Positions 62,712-64,000 of a stretch of 64,000 nucleotides of DNA are shown here, one piece after another. A model generated the notes under the pieces. The model did no database searches. It saw only the letters and a program-made list of their open reading frames with translations, and was not told where the DNA came from. Each line of letters begins with the position of its first letter. Positions within the stretch are counted from its first letter, which is position 1. Source of the stretch: Rhodocollybia butyracea. Its lineage: Eukaryota; Basidiomycota; Agaricomycetes; Agaricales; Omphalotaceae. The stretch is from NCBI GenBank assembly GCA_015501585.1, contig JADNRY010000149.1:1-64000 (forward strand). The letters are read 5' to 3'. The translations under genes were made by a program, and so were the position numbers.

Positions 62712-64000
62712 TCACTCTTCCTTTTTCAGCCTCTGGATCTCTTCCATGCCCTCATCATACGCCCAAAACTGGGTAACAAGATCCGGCGATGAGCTGGCCA
62801 TGTTCTCCGTATCCGTCTTCCCCTCGTTTGTATCTGCTTGAAGCTCCTGTCCCTGAAACCCCTCCAGAAACGCTTCCTTCACTTTCCTCTCCTCAGTTCT
62901 CCACCTCTCCACCTCACTACTCCCCTCCCACAACACCTTGTGCATCAGATGTCTCAAAGCCGCTCTCACTAATACCCATGCCTGGCTTGCCGCCAGCACC
63001 AACAGCAGGACCGTCAAGCCCAACTCTCTCCACGCCGTCCTATCTTCCTCATCCCACACTGCATCCGACAGCGCTAATGATATCATCTCAATAGGTGTAC
63101 CCGTATCCCCAGTCAGATCAAATAAATGCCCACATTGTCCCCCCCGCGGACAAAACAACGCAACAAGGATTGTATTCACAACAATGCCACTCCACCCCAA
63201 AAACTCCAACACCTCTAACCAAGCCCCAATACTCTCCGTCCGCTCAGGAATCGGTCTCCGTTCTTGTTTCGCAATCCGAAACGCGTCTTTGCGCATTTCG
63301 ATGATGTTGTTTAATAGTGCGAAGAGGGGAGCCAGGGGGAAGATTGTTGACCAAAGGACGATGTAGCCAAATTGGATGACCATTTCAGAGTAGTCGGTGG
63401 AGAGGTTTGCGGGCGTTGAGGGAAGGGAAGATTCGTGGATTGCATGGGTTAGGAGAGATTCTTGAGAGTGGGAGAAGAACGAGGGGTGGAGGAGAGTTTG
63501 AGTGAGGGATGTAGAGAAAGAGCGGAGGTTGGAGAAGGCTGAAGAAAAGGGGGTATGAGGATGCTCCGGGAACGACTCCGAGGTGGGGGAATCGACGAGA
63601 GGTAATCCGGTTGTGGGGGTTTCAGAGGTGGGGGAGTCGACAAGAGGGAATCCGGCTATGGGAGATTCAGAGATGGGGGAATCGACGAGAGGTAATCCGG
63701 CTGTGGGAGATTCAGAGGTGGGGGAATCGACGAGAGGTGATTCAGCTATGGGCCCGGATTCGACCGGCTGCTCATGCTTGAGATTCCATATCAATCCAAA
63801 TAAAGTGTCCCAAGTTTTCATTGCGTAAGGCCATCCAATTTCTTGGATGCTGTCGATGATCTGGTTTGTTGCAGTATACGCAAACATCTGCTCTTCTAAC
63901 CTCGAGCGATCCAACTTCAGCCCATTCCCTAACGTCGTAGAAGGAAACCACCGTAGAGCTGCCTTGACCAGCGCATCACCAAAGGGGACATAGACAAGCG
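62712..64000 (-). CDS. Anoctamin (TMEM16/Ist2-like) protein, C-terminal part
   Basis: Partial: the frame is open from 62712 to the right edge and the N-terminal half lies outside. Anoctamins are lipid scramblases or ion channels; fungal Ist2 tethers the endoplasmic reticulum to the plasma membrane. At the edge LVYVPFGDALVKAALRWFP is followed by EEQMFAYTATNQIIDSIQEIGWPY, then a long cytosolic insert with 45-bp repeats, then IQFGYIVLWSTIFPLAPLFALLNNIIEMRKDAFRI, ERTESIGAWLEVLEFLGWSGIVVN and a further membrane segment (WRELGLTVLLLVLAASQ), all features of the last transmembrane helices. The calcium-site acidic residues lie partly in this region (NNIIEMRKDA). The protein ends in a charged tail MEEIQRLKKEE. 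No intron is needed in this part. Confidence 0.85.
   Translation of the reverse strand, partial: LVYVPFGDALVKAALRWFPSTTLGNGLKLDRSRLEEQMFAYTATNQIIDSIQEIGWPYAMKTWDTLFGLIWNLKHEQPVESGPIAESPLVDSPTSESPTAGLPLVDSPISESPIAGFPLVDSPTSETPTTGLPLVDSPTSESFPEHPHTPFSSAFSNLRSFSTSLTQTLLHPSFFSHSQESLLTHAIHESSLPSTPANLSTDYSEMVIQFGYIVLWSTIFPLAPLFALLNNIIEMRKDAFRIAKQERRPIPERTESIGAWLEVLEFLGWSGIVVNTILVALFCPRGGQCGHLFDLTGDTGTPIEMISLALSDAVWDEEDRTAWRELGLTVLLLVLAASQAWVLVRAALRHLMHKVLWEGSSEVERWRTEERKVKEAFLEGFQGQELQADTNEGKTDTENMASSSPDLVTQFWAYDEGMEEIQRLKKEE
63563..63770 (-). repeat. In-frame 45-bp minisatellite in the anoctamin gene
   Basis: About four and a half copies of a 45-bp unit, TCAGAGGTGGGGGAATCGAC at the core, encode 15-residue repeats of the type ESPTAGLPLVDSPTS. 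They sit in a predicted cytosolic loop. Copy differences are few (Leu/Phe, Ala/Thr, Ile/Thr), so the array is recent or homogenised. Confidence 0.88.

Overview
The window looks like nuclear DNA of a mushroom-forming basidiomycete (Agaricomycetes). Coding exons are cut by many introns of about 45-60 bp, several exons are only 13-20 bp, and the families are typical of that group: DUF6534 membrane proteins, Plavaka transposases, HET-domain remnants and short kinase-like proteins. The order or genus cannot be told from the sequence.

Layout. Bases 1-20,740 are accessory, transposon-rich DNA. A 7.69-kb CACTA-like element (604-8291) has 36-bp terminal inverted repeats, a CAAG direct repeat on both sides and arrays of short subterminal repeats. 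It carries no recognisable transposase. It does carry broken pieces of housekeeping genes: an Ssb-type Hsp70 (itself split by a solo-LTR-like insertion), mitochondrial ribosomal protein uL5 (two copies of one part), proteasome subunit beta Pre4, and perhaps the first exon of 40S protein uS9. Next come a decayed Plavaka-type transposase and a divergently oriented uncharacterised gene (8.5-13.8 kb), a small coiled-coil gene, an intact 11-exon DUF6534 membrane-protein gene, and a 2.2-kb TA-flanked element with 105-bp inverted repeats.

Bases 20,810-64,000 are mostly ordinary genes. In order they are: a Baeyer-Villiger-type FAD monooxygenase; a secreted protein made of two repeated units; a zeta-crystallin/quinone-oxidoreductase-like MDR enzyme; an alpha/beta hydrolase; a FIST-domain protein head-to-head (42 bp between start codons) with a ribosomal-L1-domain nucleolar protein; a prolyl-4-hydroxylase-like gene with an in-frame stop; an AtuA-like DUF1446 protein divergent from a secreted M64 zinc metallopeptidase; a kinase-like (probably pseudokinase) gene; a Ser-rich protein ending in a CaaX box; a broken hypothetical ORF; a HET-domain remnant; the septation-network kinase Cdc7/SepH; and, running off the right edge, the C-terminal part of an anoctamin (TMEM16/Ist2-like) protein.

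For nine genes I rebuilt the exons by hand and the summed exon length is an exact multiple of three (BVMO 582 aa, QOR 335 aa, hydrolase 325 aa, FIST 413 aa, L1 protein 641 aa, AtuA 665 aa, M64 603 aa, CaaX protein 642 aa, SepH 1806 aa). The DUF6534 (304 aa) and secreted-repeat (282 aa) genes also close in frame. In BVMO, QOR and SepH this works only if some introns start with GC instead of GT.

The two most notable observations are the multi-gene capture inside the CACTA-like element and this cluster of GC-AG introns. The genes of the right half do not form an obvious pathway cluster; they look like a normal chromosomal run beside a transposon graveyard.
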